Counted from the stretch's first letter, positions 33,065 to 42,487 are shown. The stretch: 64,000 bases of DNA from Brevibacterium sp. CCUG 69071 (GCF_021023135.1 NZ_PGFV01000003.1:124001-188000), one strand, 5' to 3'. Numbers and translations are program-made. Notes: a model not told the origin generated them from the letters alone.

Positions 33065-34885
33065 TCAGCTTGCGCGTGCCTCAGCTCTCAGGGAAGCCGT
33101 CGCCGCGTCATCAACGACCCAGCGTTCTGTGTCGACGGCAACCCCGTAGTCCCGAGCGGCTTCTTCCGCGGTGAGGTATTCATCCCACACGTCGTGGAGC
33201 ACCGCGAACGGATCTCTCTCGAACGGATCGCCGAAGCCTCCCCCTGACGGCATCCGAATCTCCAGCGTATCGCCGGCACGTACGACCTCCTGGGTGACCT
33301 TGGAGTGGAGAACCTCTTCGCGATCGGTACCCGGGTTGCGTACGAAGGATCCGGAAACCCCATCGGCTCCGCCGAGCGCACCAGCTGGCGCATCGCTCCT
33401 GTTATCGGCCTCGGACCCAAGGAATGTATCGGTCATCATCAGCCAACGCCTCACGCTGCCGATGCCTCCACGCCAGCGTCCTGGTGCAGGAGATTCGTCA
33501 CGCAGCTCATAGCGCTCAGCACGCATCGCATGATTGAGCTCGAGTTCTTCGATCGGGTTGTTCCTCGTGTTCGCCATAAGGGCATCCACTGCGTCCATGC
33601 CATCTCGCCCGTTGCGACCGCCGTATGATCCTTCGTTGATTTCGATATAGACCCAGTAGCTCTCCCCATCCTCGTCAACTCCCGAATAGGCGATGGCGCA
33701 CAGCGCTGACGATGAACCTGCGATTGCGTGGTCCGGGAGTACCGGAGCCAACGCCAGATTGATGGAATCAAAGACACGATTGACTTGAGAAAAGCGTGCG
33801 AAACACGACGCAGGAAAGTCCGGGTTGAAGATCGTGCCTTCAGGGGCATACGCCTTCACCGGCCTGAAACAGCCGTCGTTCTGCGGAACATATTCGGGGG
33901 TCGTCTCCTCATCCAGGAGAATCGTTCGGATAGCACTGACCGCCACAGGAAGAACCGACCCCTCGAACGGCACGTTGAAAGCAGTTGGCACCTGCTCGTT
34001 GGAGCCGGTGAGATCGATGAGCACCTCATCGCCGCTGATGTCGACGCGGACGGCGACTTTGAGCGGTACCCCACGATTCTTCCCATCGTCATCGAGGTAA
34101 CCGATCGGCGCCTCGTAGCTACCATCGGGCAGCTCACGAATCCTATTCCGAAGCATGTTCTCGGAGTAATCCATCCACGTGTCGCTGGCGCTCATGACGG
34201 TGTCGAAGCCGTGGGCTTCGAGAAGTTCGAGGAATCTCATCTCACCGATCCTGGCGCAGGACACGAGAGCTTCCAGATCTCCTCGGTTCTGTTCGGGAGT
34301 CCGAACATTGTCGAGGATGTGCTGGATGAGAGCGTCGTTCCGCACTCCGCCATCGTAGATCTTCATCGAGTCCATGAGTTTGCCCTCTGCCCAGACGTCG
34401 ACCACGTCCATGCACAGCCCTGGGAAGTTTCCGCCGATGTCCGAGACATGACCGGTGCATCCAGCGAATCCGATGTGCTCGTCCTTCCAGAAGATCGGGA
34501 TGATGACTCCGTAGTCCGGCGAGTGCGCGGCTCCGTGGTAGGGATGGTTGTGCAGAATCACGTCTCCGGGTTTGTATGTGCCGGCGAGTCTGCGGTTGAC
34601 GCCCTTGATGTATGCGGGAATCGATCCGCAGTGCATGGGAGTCGAGTCCGATTCGCAGAGCTCGCGGCCATTGACATCGAAGATTCCGGCTCCCAGGTCT
34701 TCGGACTCTCTGATCAGACTGGAGTAGGCCATTCTATAGAGCACTTGAGCCATTTCCTTGGCCATGGAATCGAGTGCCCCACCGATCACTCGCAGAGTGA
34801 TCGGATCGACTTCAACCGAATTCCATGTCCGGTTTGCCTCCGGTGCAAGTGATACTCCAGTCTTCGGCATCATTGCCTTGCTCAT
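33065..34885 (-). CDS. hyuB: hydantoinase/oxoprolinase subunit B (HyuB family)
   Basis: The 606-residue protein has family blocks DPITLRVIGGALDSMAKEMAQVLYRMAYSSLIRESEDLGAGIFD, HCGSIPAYIKGV, GDVILHNHPYHGAAHSPDYGVIIPIF, GCTGHVSDIGG and, near the end, PSGGGFGDPFERDP. With HyuA it forms an ATP-dependent amide-opening enzyme acting on hydantoins, 5-oxoproline or related lactams, or carboxylates in distant members. Start overlaps the hyuA stop (ATGA), so the two subunits are co-translated. Confidence 0.92.
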   Translation of the reverse strand: MSKAMMPKTGVSLAPEANRTWNSVEVDPITLRVIGGALDSMAKEMAQVLYRMAYSSLIRESEDLGAGIFDVNGRELCESDSTPMHCGSIPAYIKGVNRRLAGTYKPGDVILHNHPYHGAAHSPDYGVIIPIFWKDEHIGFAGCTGHVSDIGGNFPGLCMDVVDVWAEGKLMDSMKIYDGGVRNDALIQHILDNVRTPEQNRGDLEALVSCARIGEMRFLELLEAHGFDTVMSASDTWMDYSENMLRNRIRELPDGSYEAPIGYLDDDGKNRGVPLKVAVRVDISGDEVLIDLTGSNEQVPTAFNVPFEGSVLPVAVSAIRTILLDEETTPEYVPQNDGCFRPVKAYAPEGTIFNPDFPASCFARFSQVNRVFDSINLALAPVLPDHAIAGSSSALCAIAYSGVDEDGESYWVYIEINEGSYGGRNGRDGMDAVDALMANTRNNPIEELELNHAMRAERYELRDESPAPGRWRGGIGSVRRWLMMTDTFLGSEADNRSDAPAGALGGADGVSGSFVRNPGTDREEVLHSKVTQEVVRAGDTLEIRMPSGGGFGDPFERDPFAVLHDVWDEYLTAEEAARDYGVAVDTERWVVDDAATASLRAEARAS

Positions 34886-37008
34886 GACTTGCTCCTTTCG
34901 ATGATGATGTGTCCGAGTTCATCGACTTTGGCATGTTGGCCGATGCCGACGATTGATGTGGAGTCGAATTGTTCGACGATGGCAGGACCGTCGAAGACGT
35001 TCCCAGCTTTGAGCAGTTCCCTCGAATACACCGGAGTGTCGATCCATTCCGGGTCTCCGGCGTCGTCGGTCCACATAAGAGTTCGAGTCGTCGTGACGAG
35101 TGCAGAAGACGCGTCGGCACCGCCTTTGGCGATCTCGGGAAGCTTGACCTGTGGGACCGCCCCGATACCTGTCACTCTGACGTTGACGAGCTGGACTGGT
35201 TTGTCATCGAATCGCTGTGAGTACATCCTCCCGTGAAGTTCGTGGAAGGCCTGAGAAACGCTTTCCACCCATCCCCCGTTGATTTCGCCGTCGGGCGCTT
35301 GGACTATCAATTCGTATCCCTGCCCGACATATCGGCAGTCGACGCTGCGTTCAAGACTGATCTGTTCGTCTGGAATTCCGTCGTCTTTGAGCTGTTCGAC
35401 TGCCTGCTCTGACAGACGCGTCAGTTCACGGCCAAGCAGCTCGAGGTCAGGGTCGTCGGATGAAGTCCAAGCTGTTGTCGGAACTTCGTATCGAATGTCT
35501 GTAGCGAGCAGGCCAACCGCCGAGGTGATGCCTGGGTGGTTGGGAATGATGATTCTTGGAATGTCCAACTGCTTGGCAATATGCCAGGCGAAGAGCGGGC
35601 CGGCTCCTCCCTCAGCTACCAAGGAGAAGGCGCGGGGATCGTAGCCCTTTCTCACCGAATGAAGGCTGATGGCTTCTGTCATTGAGTGTGCGAGCACCGT
35701 GAAGATTCCCATCGCGGCTTTCTCCAGACTGGTCTTGAGCGGTTGCGCGATGTGTTCTTGCACAGCTTCTTCAGCCAGGCTGGGATTGACGGTCATTGTG
35801 CCAGACAGGAAGCTCTTCTCCCGCAGCCATCCGAGCACAACCATTGCATCTGTGGAGGTCGGTTCTGTGCCGCCATTGCCGAAACAGGCCGGGCCGGGAA
35901 TCGCGCCGGCGCTTCGCGGTCCGACTCGGAACATCCCACCCTCGTCGATCGAGGCGATAGAACCTCCGCCTGCACCGATGGTGTCGACTTCTGCCATGGG
36001 GACCATTGCGTGATAGTCCCCGATTCGGGTGTCCAGCAGATGCTTCATCCGCAAGCGGCCATCTGGAGCTACGCCGACGTCGGCAGAGGTTCCACCAACG
36101 TCAAGGGTGATCACACTCGGGTACCCGGAGGCCGCTCCGATTGCACAACCTCCGATGAGGCCTGCCACCACGCCGCTGGTGAGGAGCGACACCGGAGTCT
36201 CGCGAGCGCTCCGCGCGGTCACGAGGCCGCCTGCGGAGGTCATAAGATGAACATCATCGCTCACATCAGCGTGGCTCGCCTTGTCGACGAGTCTCGCAAT
36301 ATAGTTCGATGTCTTCGGCCCGACGAAGGCGTTGAGGGCAGTGGTCGAAAATCGTTCGTACTCCCGATACTGACTGGCGACTTCGCTCGACAGCGAGATG
36401 AATGCTTCCGGGAATTCCTCTTTGAGGATCTCTTTGACTCTCTGCTCATGAACAGGGTTTCTGTACGCGTGCAGAAATGCGACTGCCACGGCCGCAACTC
36501 CGCGTTCTCGAAGCAGCTGCACTTCTCGCCGGACTGCGGTCTCGTCCAACGGCGTCAGGATGGAGCCGGAAGCATCGATTCGCTCTGGAACTGTTCGCCT
36601 GTTCCTCCGGGGCACGAGCTGCCATTTCTGCCAGGGAAGCTCCTGATAGTTCGAATAGTTCAGAGGACGCTTCTTTCGAGCAATATGAAGCAGGTCGCGA
36701 AATCCATCCGTGGTAATCAGGCCCACGTCGTCGCCGTTGTGCTCGAGGACGATGTTCGTTGCCACGGTCGTACCGTGAAAGAACATGTCGACGCTTTCGG
36801 GCGAGATATCTGCCTTCTGCGCGAGAGCGGCGACGCCGTTCATGGTCCCAACAGACGGATCATCGTTGGTGGAAGGGGTCTTGTGGACTGTGATCGTGCC
36901 GTCGTCGTCCCATAGAACTAAGTCAGTGAAAGTTCCGCCGACGTCAACTCCGAGTCGCTTCGTGAGGGTCCATTCAGAAGTTGGGGCAATGTACTGCGAT
37001 ACGAGCAC
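34882..37008 (-). CDS. hyuA: hydantoinase/oxoprolinase subunit A (HyuA family)
   Basis: The 708-residue ATPase subunit begins its conserved part with KRLGVDVGGTFTDLVLWDDDG (ASKHA phosphate loop), has MFFHGTTVATNIVLEHNG, the SLSSEVASQYREYERFSTTALNAFV block, TLDVGGTSADVGV (second phosphate loop) and AEGGAGPLFAWHIA. It would activate substrate with ATP for HyuB. The frame opens with a GTG at 37008 without a clear ribosome site. The true start might be a little further in, since KRLGVDVGG is normally within a few residues of the N terminus. Confidence 0.9.
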   Translation of the reverse strand: MLVSQYIAPTSEWTLTKRLGVDVGGTFTDLVLWDDDGTITVHKTPSTNDDPSVGTMNGVAALAQKADISPESVDMFFHGTTVATNIVLEHNGDDVGLITTDGFRDLLHIARKKRPLNYSNYQELPWQKWQLVPRRNRRTVPERIDASGSILTPLDETAVRREVQLLRERGVAAVAVAFLHAYRNPVHEQRVKEILKEEFPEAFISLSSEVASQYREYERFSTTALNAFVGPKTSNYIARLVDKASHADVSDDVHLMTSAGGLVTARSARETPVSLLTSGVVAGLIGGCAIGAASGYPSVITLDVGGTSADVGVAPDGRLRMKHLLDTRIGDYHAMVPMAEVDTIGAGGGSIASIDEGGMFRVGPRSAGAIPGPACFGNGGTEPTSTDAMVVLGWLREKSFLSGTMTVNPSLAEEAVQEHIAQPLKTSLEKAAMGIFTVLAHSMTEAISLHSVRKGYDPRAFSLVAEGGAGPLFAWHIAKQLDIPRIIIPNHPGITSAVGLLATDIRYEVPTTAWTSSDDPDLELLGRELTRLSEQAVEQLKDDGIPDEQISLERSVDCRYVGQGYELIVQAPDGEINGGWVESVSQAFHELHGRMYSQRFDDKPVQLVNVRVTGIGAVPQVKLPEIAKGGADASSALVTTTRTLMWTDDAGDPEWIDTPVYSRELLKAGNVFDGPAIVEQFDSTSIVGIGQHAKVDELGHIIIERSKS

Positions 37009-37121
37009 TGCTTTGTGCTTCGCATCACAAATGCGAATATACCTCAGATCTTTAAGCGCGGCTAGACGTCAATATTGCGGATATTAGCGCCCGCTCGGCA
37101 CTTGAAAAACATATTTCCAGA

Positions 37122-37138
37122 TAAACAACTGATGTTTA
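37122..37138. promoter_or_regulatory. palindrome upstream of hyuA
   Basis: TAAACA-ACTGA-TGTTTA is a perfect 6-bp inverted repeat in the AT-rich divergent region between hyuA and the ArsR gene. It may be the operator of a hyu regulator such as the convergent GntR protein. The evidence is symmetry and position only. Confidence 0.35.
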
Positions 37139-37199
37139 CGGCTACAGAAGGGAGGTTGAGCTCGATACCGTCTTCACCCAGGCCATCATAATTTCACCA

Positions 37200-37227
37200 T
37201 TGACTTATATTCTCCTCTGCTTATACT
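37200..37227 (+). promoter_or_regulatory. promoter of the first ArsR-SRPBCC pair, probably leaderless
   Basis: TTGACT (37200-37205) and TATACT (37222-37227) are separated by 16 bp. The expected transcript start is at or beside the ATG at 37234, and there is no ribosome site. Confidence 0.65.
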
Positions 37228-37233
37228 CAACAT

Positions 37234-37680
37234 ATGCACGCATTCGACGTGCTCGGGGATCCCGTTCGCCGACGGATTCTCGAGCTGCTGACCTCTGGTG
37301 AGATGACCGCCGGTGAGATCGTCGATGCCGTCGGCGAGGAATTCGCCATCAGCCAACCAGCCGTCTCCCAACACCTCAAGGTCCTCCGCGAGTCCGGATT
37401 CGCCAGTCGCCGAGCCCAGGGCACGCGGCGTCTCTACGCCCTCGAACCCGCTCCCCTGCGCGACGTCGACGAATGGATCGATCCCTTCCGCCGCTTCTGG
37501 GCCCCACGACTCGACGCCCTCTCGACCGAGATCACCCGGGGCAAACGTCGGCGACGCAATGAGCCAGACCACGACAACCCTGCCGAGAGCACCGCAGCTT
37601 CCGGCAGCACCGTAGCCTCCGCCGGCACCAACCGCGATGACACCGACACCGCCCTCACCGATGCAGAGGAGAAGTCATGA
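37234..37680 (+). CDS. ArsR-family winged-helix repressor
   Basis: The first 95 residues form the ArsR domain (FDVLGDPVRRRILELLTSGEMTAGEIVDAVGEEFAISQPAVSQHLKVLRESGFASRRAQGTRRLY). No metal-binding cysteine motif is visible, so it is of the non-metal type usually paired with SRPBCC proteins. The C-terminal 50 residues are a polar, Ser/Thr/Asp-rich tail. Its stop overlaps the next start (ATGA). Confidence 0.9.
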   Translation: MHAFDVLGDPVRRRILELLTSGEMTAGEIVDAVGEEFAISQPAVSQHLKVLRESGFASRRAQGTRRLYALEPAPLRDVDEWIDPFRRFWAPRLDALSTEITRGKRRRRNEPDHDNPAESTAASGSTVASAGTNRDDTDTALTDAEEKS

Positions 37681-38372
37681 CCGCCCCATCCGATCCCAGC
37701 AAACCATCCGAGCCGCTCACCCCAGCCGAAGCCGAGATCCTCGCGGCACAGGCCGACGCCGTCGACCGCGAGCTGAGCATCGACATCGACGGCGGCACCC
37801 AGCACACGGTCCAGTCGATCAGCCAGTCCTATCCGACCACGCTCGCCGACCTCTGGGAGGCCTGCACCGACCCGGCCCGACTGGAGCGCTGGTTCGCCCC
37901 GGTCAGCGGAGACCTCGAACTCGGCGGCCGCTATGCCATCGAGGGCAACGCCTCGGGCACCGTGGAAGAGTGCGAACCGCTCACCTCCTACACGATCACC
38001 TGGGAATTCGGCGGCGGCACCAGCCTCGTCACGGTCCGCCTCGCCGAGGACGGCGATGGGTCCCGACTGACGATCGAGCACTCCCACTCCGGGGAGGCCG
38101 GCGCGGAGTTCTGGACCCAGTTCGGTCCCGGCGCCACCGGCGTCGGCTGGGACCTGTCCCTGCTCGGCCTCGCCTTCCACCTCGTGGCGGGCACCGGCCG
38201 CCCGGCAGACGAGAACCACTTCGTCACCATCGACCTCGCCCAGCAGTTCGTCCGTGACTCCAGCACGCGCTGGGGCGAGGCCTCAGTCACCGCCGGCACC
38301 CCGGAGGACGATGCGATGGCCGCCGCCGAGCGCACCACCGGCTTCTACCTCGGCCTGCCCCCGGCCGAGTAG
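37677..38372 (+). CDS. SRPBCC (AHSA1/START-like) protein paired with ArsR
   Basis: The 231-residue protein has an N-terminal charged extension and a helix-grip domain from about residue 40: SQSYPTTLADLWEACTDPARLERWFAPVSGDLELGGRY, GTVEECEPLTSYTITWEF and RLTIEHSH. Such AHSA1-like proteins bind hydrophobic ligands. Co-translated with the ArsR regulator, it may bind the same ligand class. A related pair is at 48048-48957. Confidence 0.88.
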   Translation: MTAPSDPSKPSEPLTPAEAEILAAQADAVDRELSIDIDGGTQHTVQSISQSYPTTLADLWEACTDPARLERWFAPVSGDLELGGRYAIEGNASGTVEECEPLTSYTITWEFGGGTSLVTVRLAEDGDGSRLTIEHSHSGEAGAEFWTQFGPGATGVGWDLSLLGLAFHLVAGTGRPADENHFVTIDLAQQFVRDSSTRWGEASVTAGTPEDDAMAAAERTTGFYLGLPPAE

Positions 38373-38420
38373 TTCAGCGAGGCTCGAGGCGGACGGGACC
38401 TGCAGAACCGCCCGCCTTAG

Positions 38421-38620
38421 GAGGACGAAATGGGCAGAAGTGCCCGGCGTGAGAGGACGAAATGGGCCGATCTCTTCGCGGCAGATCGGCCCAAAGGGTC
38501 CACCCACCACAGGATCAGTCCATTACGTCCACCCAAGGGCTACTGGCGCTCCGAAACGTCTGCACCGGATCGGCCCGTTTCGTCCGCCCAAGGGTCGCCA
38601 GCGCTACGAACGCCTGCACC
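38421..38620. repeat. structured repeat-rich intergenic region
   Basis: GAGGACGAAATGGGC occurs twice (38421-38435, 38453-38467). GGACGAAATGGGCCGAT (38455-38471) is an inverted match, with one G-T pair, to 38569-38585. A 40-bp unit starting CGTCC(A/G)CCCAAGGG is present imperfectly at 38526-38566 and 38581-38620. No open frame is credible here. It may be a transcribed structure or duplicated terminator sequence between convergent genes. Confidence 0.55.
38464..38492. terminator. terminator hairpin
   Basis: GGGCCGATCT (38464-38473) pairs with AGATCGGCCC (38483-38492) between the convergent SRPBCC and IclR genes. Confidence 0.65.
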
Positions 38621-38643
38621 CCAAACGCCCAAACGCCCAGCCC

Positions 38644-39354
38644 TCACTCGGCGCGGCGGGCGCCGAGTGCCAAGCGTGCGATATCACGGAGCACGCTGAG
38701 CTCCTCGCTGCCGTCGAGCAGCCCTTTGAGCTCCCCGGCCGCCTGCGCCAGCAGGCCGCGATAGGCGCCGCCCACATTGTCCGGCTCTCGGGTCAGCGGG
38801 TAGGACACGCAGAGGGCGAGCACGGTTCCTCCCGCCGTGAAGGCGACACTCGCCGAGGCGGTCCCGACCACCCGTGCCTGCTTCGTCGCGTAGAACTCGA
38901 CTGGATTACCGGGACCGCACAGCGCCAGCGCCGCCGATCCGCCGTCGACGAGGGGCAGCACGGTGCCGACCCCGCGGGAGACCCGCAGTTCGTGGTCGGC
39001 CTCGACATTGCGCACGCACACTCGGTCCTCACCGACGCGCACCCACAGCTGCACCGATTCGCTCGTCAGCGTCCGCAGGTGCTCGAGCACCGAGTTCGTC
39101 GTCGCGATGCTCCGCCTGCCCGGGAAGGGCCCCAGGCGCAGCAGTCCGGAGGAGTCGCGGACGATGAACCTGTGGGCCCGCAGATCTGCCAGCAGTCGGT
39201 AGGTCGTCGACTTGGAGTACCCGAGACGGCGGCACACCTCGGCGGCGGTCATCGGGGTGTCCTGCAGGGCCGCGAGGATTGCGGCACTGCGGTCGATGAC
39301 CCCGATCTCCTTGGCCGCGCCATCGGTCATCTCGGCCTCCGATCGCGCCTTCAT
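38644..39354 (-). CDS. IclR-family transcriptional regulator
   Basis: The protein has an N-terminal winged helix (VIDRSAAILAALQDTPMTAAEVCRRLGYSKSTTYRLLADLRAHRFI) followed by a shortened effector domain with DGGSAALALCGPG. I chose the ATG complementary to 39352-39354, which overlaps the tctA stop (ATGA); the frame also opens earlier inside tctA. As the last gene of the second TTT operon it probably controls that operon. Confidence 0.87.
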   Translation of the reverse strand: MKARSEAEMTDGAAKEIGVIDRSAAILAALQDTPMTAAEVCRRLGYSKSTTYRLLADLRAHRFIVRDSSGLLRLGPFPGRRSIATTNSVLEHLRTLTSESVQLWVRVGEDRVCVRNVEADHELRVSRGVGTVLPLVDGGSAALALCGPGNPVEFYATKQARVVGTASASVAFTAGGTVLALCVSYPLTREPDNVGGAYRGLLAQAAGELKGLLDGSEELSVLRDIARLALGARRAE

Positions 39355-40865
39355 GCCACGCTCACATCCGCGAGCAGTGCACGGCGGCGAACCCACCAGC
39401 GGAAGATGATCGGACCGACGATGCCGAGGACCATGAGGATGATGATCGACAGCGACACCGGCCGGGTGATCAGCGGCATGAACGAGCCTCCCGAGATCTG
39501 GAGCATGCGGCGGAAGTTGTCCTCGAGCAGGGGCACGAGCACCAAGGCCAGGATGGAGGGGGCGAGCGGGATTCCGCCCTTCTCCATGAGGTAGCCGATG
39601 ATCCCGAAGATGCCGAGCAGCATGAGTCCGAAGAGGCTGAACTGGATCGCGTAGGCGCCGATGACGACGAGGACGAGGATCGCGGAGAACAGGATCTCCT
39701 TGGGCAGTTTGAGGAGTTTGACGAACACGCCGACCAACGGCAGGTTGAGAATGATCAGCGCCACGTTGCCGATGTACATGCTCGCGATGATCGTCCAGAT
39801 CAGGCCCGTCTCGTCGCGGAAGATCAGCGGTCCCGGCTGCAGTCCGTACATCGTGAAGACGAAGAGCAGCAGCGCCGTCGTCGCCGATCCCGGGATGCCG
39901 AGGCTGAACAGCGGAATCATCGCCCCGCCGACTCCGGCGTTGTTCGCTGCCTCCGGTCCGGCCACACCTTCGATGGCTCCGTGGCCGAATTCCTCCTTCC
40001 GCTTAGAGACCCGCTTCTCCATGATGTAGGACATGAACGAGGCCAGCGAGGGACCGACTCCGGGCAGGATGCCGATGATGAAGCCGAGCACCGAACCACG
40101 CGCCCAGGGCATGGCAGAGCGCTGCCAGTCCTGCTTCGTCATCCACTTGTCGTCACCGAAGCTCTGGATCTCCTCCTTCGCCCCGCGACCGAGCGCGAGG
40201 TTGCGGATCGCCTCGGGGATCGCGAAGAGCGCCATGGCGAAGATCGTGAAATCGATGCCGTCGGAGAGCAGGTCGATGCCGAAGGTCTGGCGGGGCAGTC
40301 CGGTCTGGAAGTCGAGGCCGACGAGGCCGACGGCCAGTCCGATGAAGATCGAGATGAGCGCCTTCGCCCGCGATCCCGCCGACATCGTCGAGGCCAGCAG
40401 CAGGGCCGTGGCCATGAGCAGGAAGTACTCGGTGGCTCCGAAGACGTTGGCGAGCTTGACGAGCACCGGGGACAGGAAGGTCAGGCCCACGATGGCCAGG
40501 GTGCCGGCGAGGAAGGAGCCGATCGCTGCGGTCGCGAGCGCGGCCTTGCCACGACCTCGGCGGGCCATCTCGTAGCCTTCGATGGCAGTCACCGCACTGG
40601 CGACCTCACCAGGGGTTTTGATGAGCGTGGCGGTGATCGAACCGCCGTACATCGACCCGTAATAGATGCCGCAGAGCAGGATCAGACCGTGCACCGGCTC
40701 CATGCCGAAGGAGACCGGGATGAGGATCGCGATCGCGGAGATCGGCCCGATGCCCGGCAGGACCCCGACGACGGTGCCCAGCAGCACGCCGAGGAGGGCG
40801 AAGGCGAGGCTGGCCGGTTCGAGGGCGGAGACGAAGCCGCCGCCCAGATCGACGAGTGTGTTCAT
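39351..40865 (-). CDS. tctA: TctA-type large membrane subunit, second TTT system
   Basis: The 504-residue polytopic protein shows the TctA blocks GVLPGIGPISAIAILIPVSFGMEPVHGLILLCGIYYGSMYGGSI and IGILPGVGPSLASFMSYIMEKR, with FSLGIPGSATTALLLFVFTMYGLQPGP. It pairs with the adjacent TctB and TctC. Similar in order and length to the system at 12445-15559 but clearly diverged, so the two probably carry different acids. Confidence 0.92.
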   Translation of the reverse strand: MNTLVDLGGGFVSALEPASLAFALLGVLLGTVVGVLPGIGPISAIAILIPVSFGMEPVHGLILLCGIYYGSMYGGSITATLIKTPGEVASAVTAIEGYEMARRGRGKAALATAAIGSFLAGTLAIVGLTFLSPVLVKLANVFGATEYFLLMATALLLASTMSAGSRAKALISIFIGLAVGLVGLDFQTGLPRQTFGIDLLSDGIDFTIFAMALFAIPEAIRNLALGRGAKEEIQSFGDDKWMTKQDWQRSAMPWARGSVLGFIIGILPGVGPSLASFMSYIMEKRVSKRKEEFGHGAIEGVAGPEAANNAGVGGAMIPLFSLGIPGSATTALLLFVFTMYGLQPGPLIFRDETGLIWTIIASMYIGNVALIILNLPLVGVFVKLLKLPKEILFSAILVLVVIGAYAIQFSLFGLMLLGIFGIIGYLMEKGGIPLAPSILALVLVPLLEDNFRRMLQISGGSFMPLITRPVSLSIIILMVLGIVGPIIFRWWVRRRALLADVSVA

Positions 40866-40874
40866 GCCAGCCCC

Positions 40875-41414
40875 CTACCCGAGGATCCCGACGGGCAGGT
40901 AGACCGCCAGCCCGTAGACGAATGCGACGTAGATGATCACTGCGAAGAGGACGGAGAAGGTGAGATTACGGATCCACTTCGCAGGCGCATAGATGCTGGT
41001 CAGAGCCATGAGGAAGGCTGCGGTGGAGAGGAGGAACCCGACCGGGATGAGGATCGCCAGGTAGACGAAGAAGAGCGCGAACTGGATGACCACCTTCTTC
41101 GACGGCGGGTCCTCCGGAGCGTCGAGGACGACCCCGGCGGCGGTGCCCGCGGAGGAGGAATCATCAGAGGCATCCCCCGCCGAGGCGGCCGCACCGTCCC
41201 GGTCCCCCGCCTCGGCGGCCTTGCGCCCCTTGTACAGCGCCTGGCCGGCGAGGAAGAGGCCGAGCACGATGAGTGCCACGCCGACGATCGCAGGGAAGGT
41301 ACGCGGGGTGACGATATCGCTCGTCTCCCGGATCGAGAATGTCGCGATGTAGTAGACGAGGCCGACGATCGTGATGACGGCACCGGTGATGACGTCGCCG
41401 CGCAGGATTCTCAT
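40875..41414 (-). CDS. tctB: TctB-type small membrane subunit, second TTT system
   Basis: The 179-residue protein has four predicted helices (ITGAVITIVGLVYYIATF; FPAIVGVALIVLGLFLAGQAL; VVIQFALFFVYLAILIPVGFLL; LTFSVLFAVIIYVAFVYGLAV) and an Ala/Ser/Asp-rich linker of about 45 residues between helices two and three. TPRTFPAIVG corresponds to the usual PGFFP region. The start overlaps the tctC stop (ATGA). Confidence 0.87.
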   Translation of the reverse strand: MRILRGDVITGAVITIVGLVYYIATFSIRETSDIVTPRTFPAIVGVALIVLGLFLAGQALYKGRKAAEAGDRDGAAASAGDASDDSSSAGTAAGVVLDAPEDPPSKKVVIQFALFFVYLAILIPVGFLLSTAAFLMALTSIYAPAKWIRNLTFSVLFAVIIYVAFVYGLAVYLPVGILG

Positions 41415-42487
41415 TCGCCGCTGCCCAGATCGGTTTCCTTCACGCCTTCCTCAACGGTGGCCGCGGCGTCGTCGACATAGGACTGGGCGTCCTCGCCGGT
41501 GCGGAATTCGGTCGCCCACTGGTTCTTCTTCAGCGTGTCCTGCCAGGTCTGCGAGCCGCTCATGTCTTCAAGCGTCTTGGCCCAGTAGTCGACGGCCTCG
41601 TCCGGCATATCGGCAGGACCGAACACTCCGCGCCAGTTGCCCAGGGTCACGTCGTAGCCGGAGTCCTTGGCCGTGGGCACATCGTCGTAGGGCGCGGCGA
41701 GCGGCTTCTGCGCGAAAGTGACCAGCGGTTTGATGTCCCCGGATTCGAGGACGGATCGGAATTCGCTCATCCCGGCGATCGCGACCTTCGCGTCTCCGTT
41801 GAGCATGGCCGTGGTCTGTTCGCCGCCGCCGTCGTAGTTGACGAAGTTGATGTCGGACGGGTCGACTCCGGCTTCCTTGGCGAAGAGCGCGAAGGGCAGG
41901 GTGTCATCGCCGGCCGCGGCGACGGTGACCTTCTGCGGATCGTCCTTGAGTGCCTTGACCAGGTCTTCGAGGTTGCCGAAGTCGCCGCCGTCGGGGGTCA
42001 CGACCATGAAGTCCTCGACGTAGAGGGTGGCGATGAGAGTGGTGTCCTGCGGGCCGTATTTGCACAGGCCGCGGGCCTTCATCGTCTGGCTGGCCAGGGA
42101 GGTGATGGCGATCTGATCGTCCTTGCCCTTCTCCTGCTGCATCATCGAGGTGATCCACGAGCAGCCGGTGCCGCCGGGGCGGTTCTGCACGGGCAGCGGG
42201 GTGGAGACGATGTCCTCCTTCTGCAGGGCTTCGACGAGGGCGCGGGCGGTCGTGTCCCAGCCCGATCCGGGTTCGGCCGGGGCGGTGACCGTGACGGGTC
42301 CCTTCGGGTAATCCCCGCCCTCCCCGGGCGCCTGGGCCTTGTTGCCGCAGGCCGTGGCCACGAGGGCCACGGCCGCGAGGACCGCGCCGACCTTCGCGGC
42401 CGACCGGGCTCGCCGCGGTGACCTCGGTGGCGCCTCGCCCATCGCCGAGGTGGTCCGAGCTGTGCGTGTGATCATCGTTGATCGCAT
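41411..42487 (-). CDS. tctC: TctC-type substrate-binding lipoprotein, second TTT system
   Basis: A 30-residue basic N terminus is followed by a hydrophobic segment and lipobox VATAC (Cys near residue 47). The mature part shows YPKGPVTVTAPAEPGSGWDTTARALVEALQ, VQNRPGGTGCSWI and EDFMVVTPDGGDF, as in Bug-family receptors. AAGGAG lies 7 nt before the ATG. It captures a carboxylate for TctAB. The upstream CoA-transferase and lyase genes suggest the acid is used as its CoA ester. Confidence 0.9.
   Translation of the reverse strand: MRSTMITRTARTTSAMGEAPPRSPRRARSAAKVGAVLAAVALVATACGNKAQAPGEGGDYPKGPVTVTAPAEPGSGWDTTARALVEALQKEDIVSTPLPVQNRPGGTGCSWITSMMQQEKGKDDQIAITSLASQTMKARGLCKYGPQDTTLIATLYVEDFMVVTPDGGDFGNLEDLVKALKDDPQKVTVAAAGDDTLPFALFAKEAGVDPSDINFVNYDGGGEQTTAMLNGDAKVAIAGMSEFRSVLESGDIKPLVTFAQKPLAAPYDDVPTAKDSGYDVTLGNWRGVFGPADMPDEAVDYWAKTLEDMSGSQTWQDTLKKNQWATEFRTGEDAQSYVDDAAATVEEGVKETDLGSGE

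Noticed and set aside
39981..41480. 499-codon plus-strand open frame
   Set aside because: It is the antisense shadow of tctA/tctB; the Asp/Glu/Arg-rich translation is typical of such shadows.
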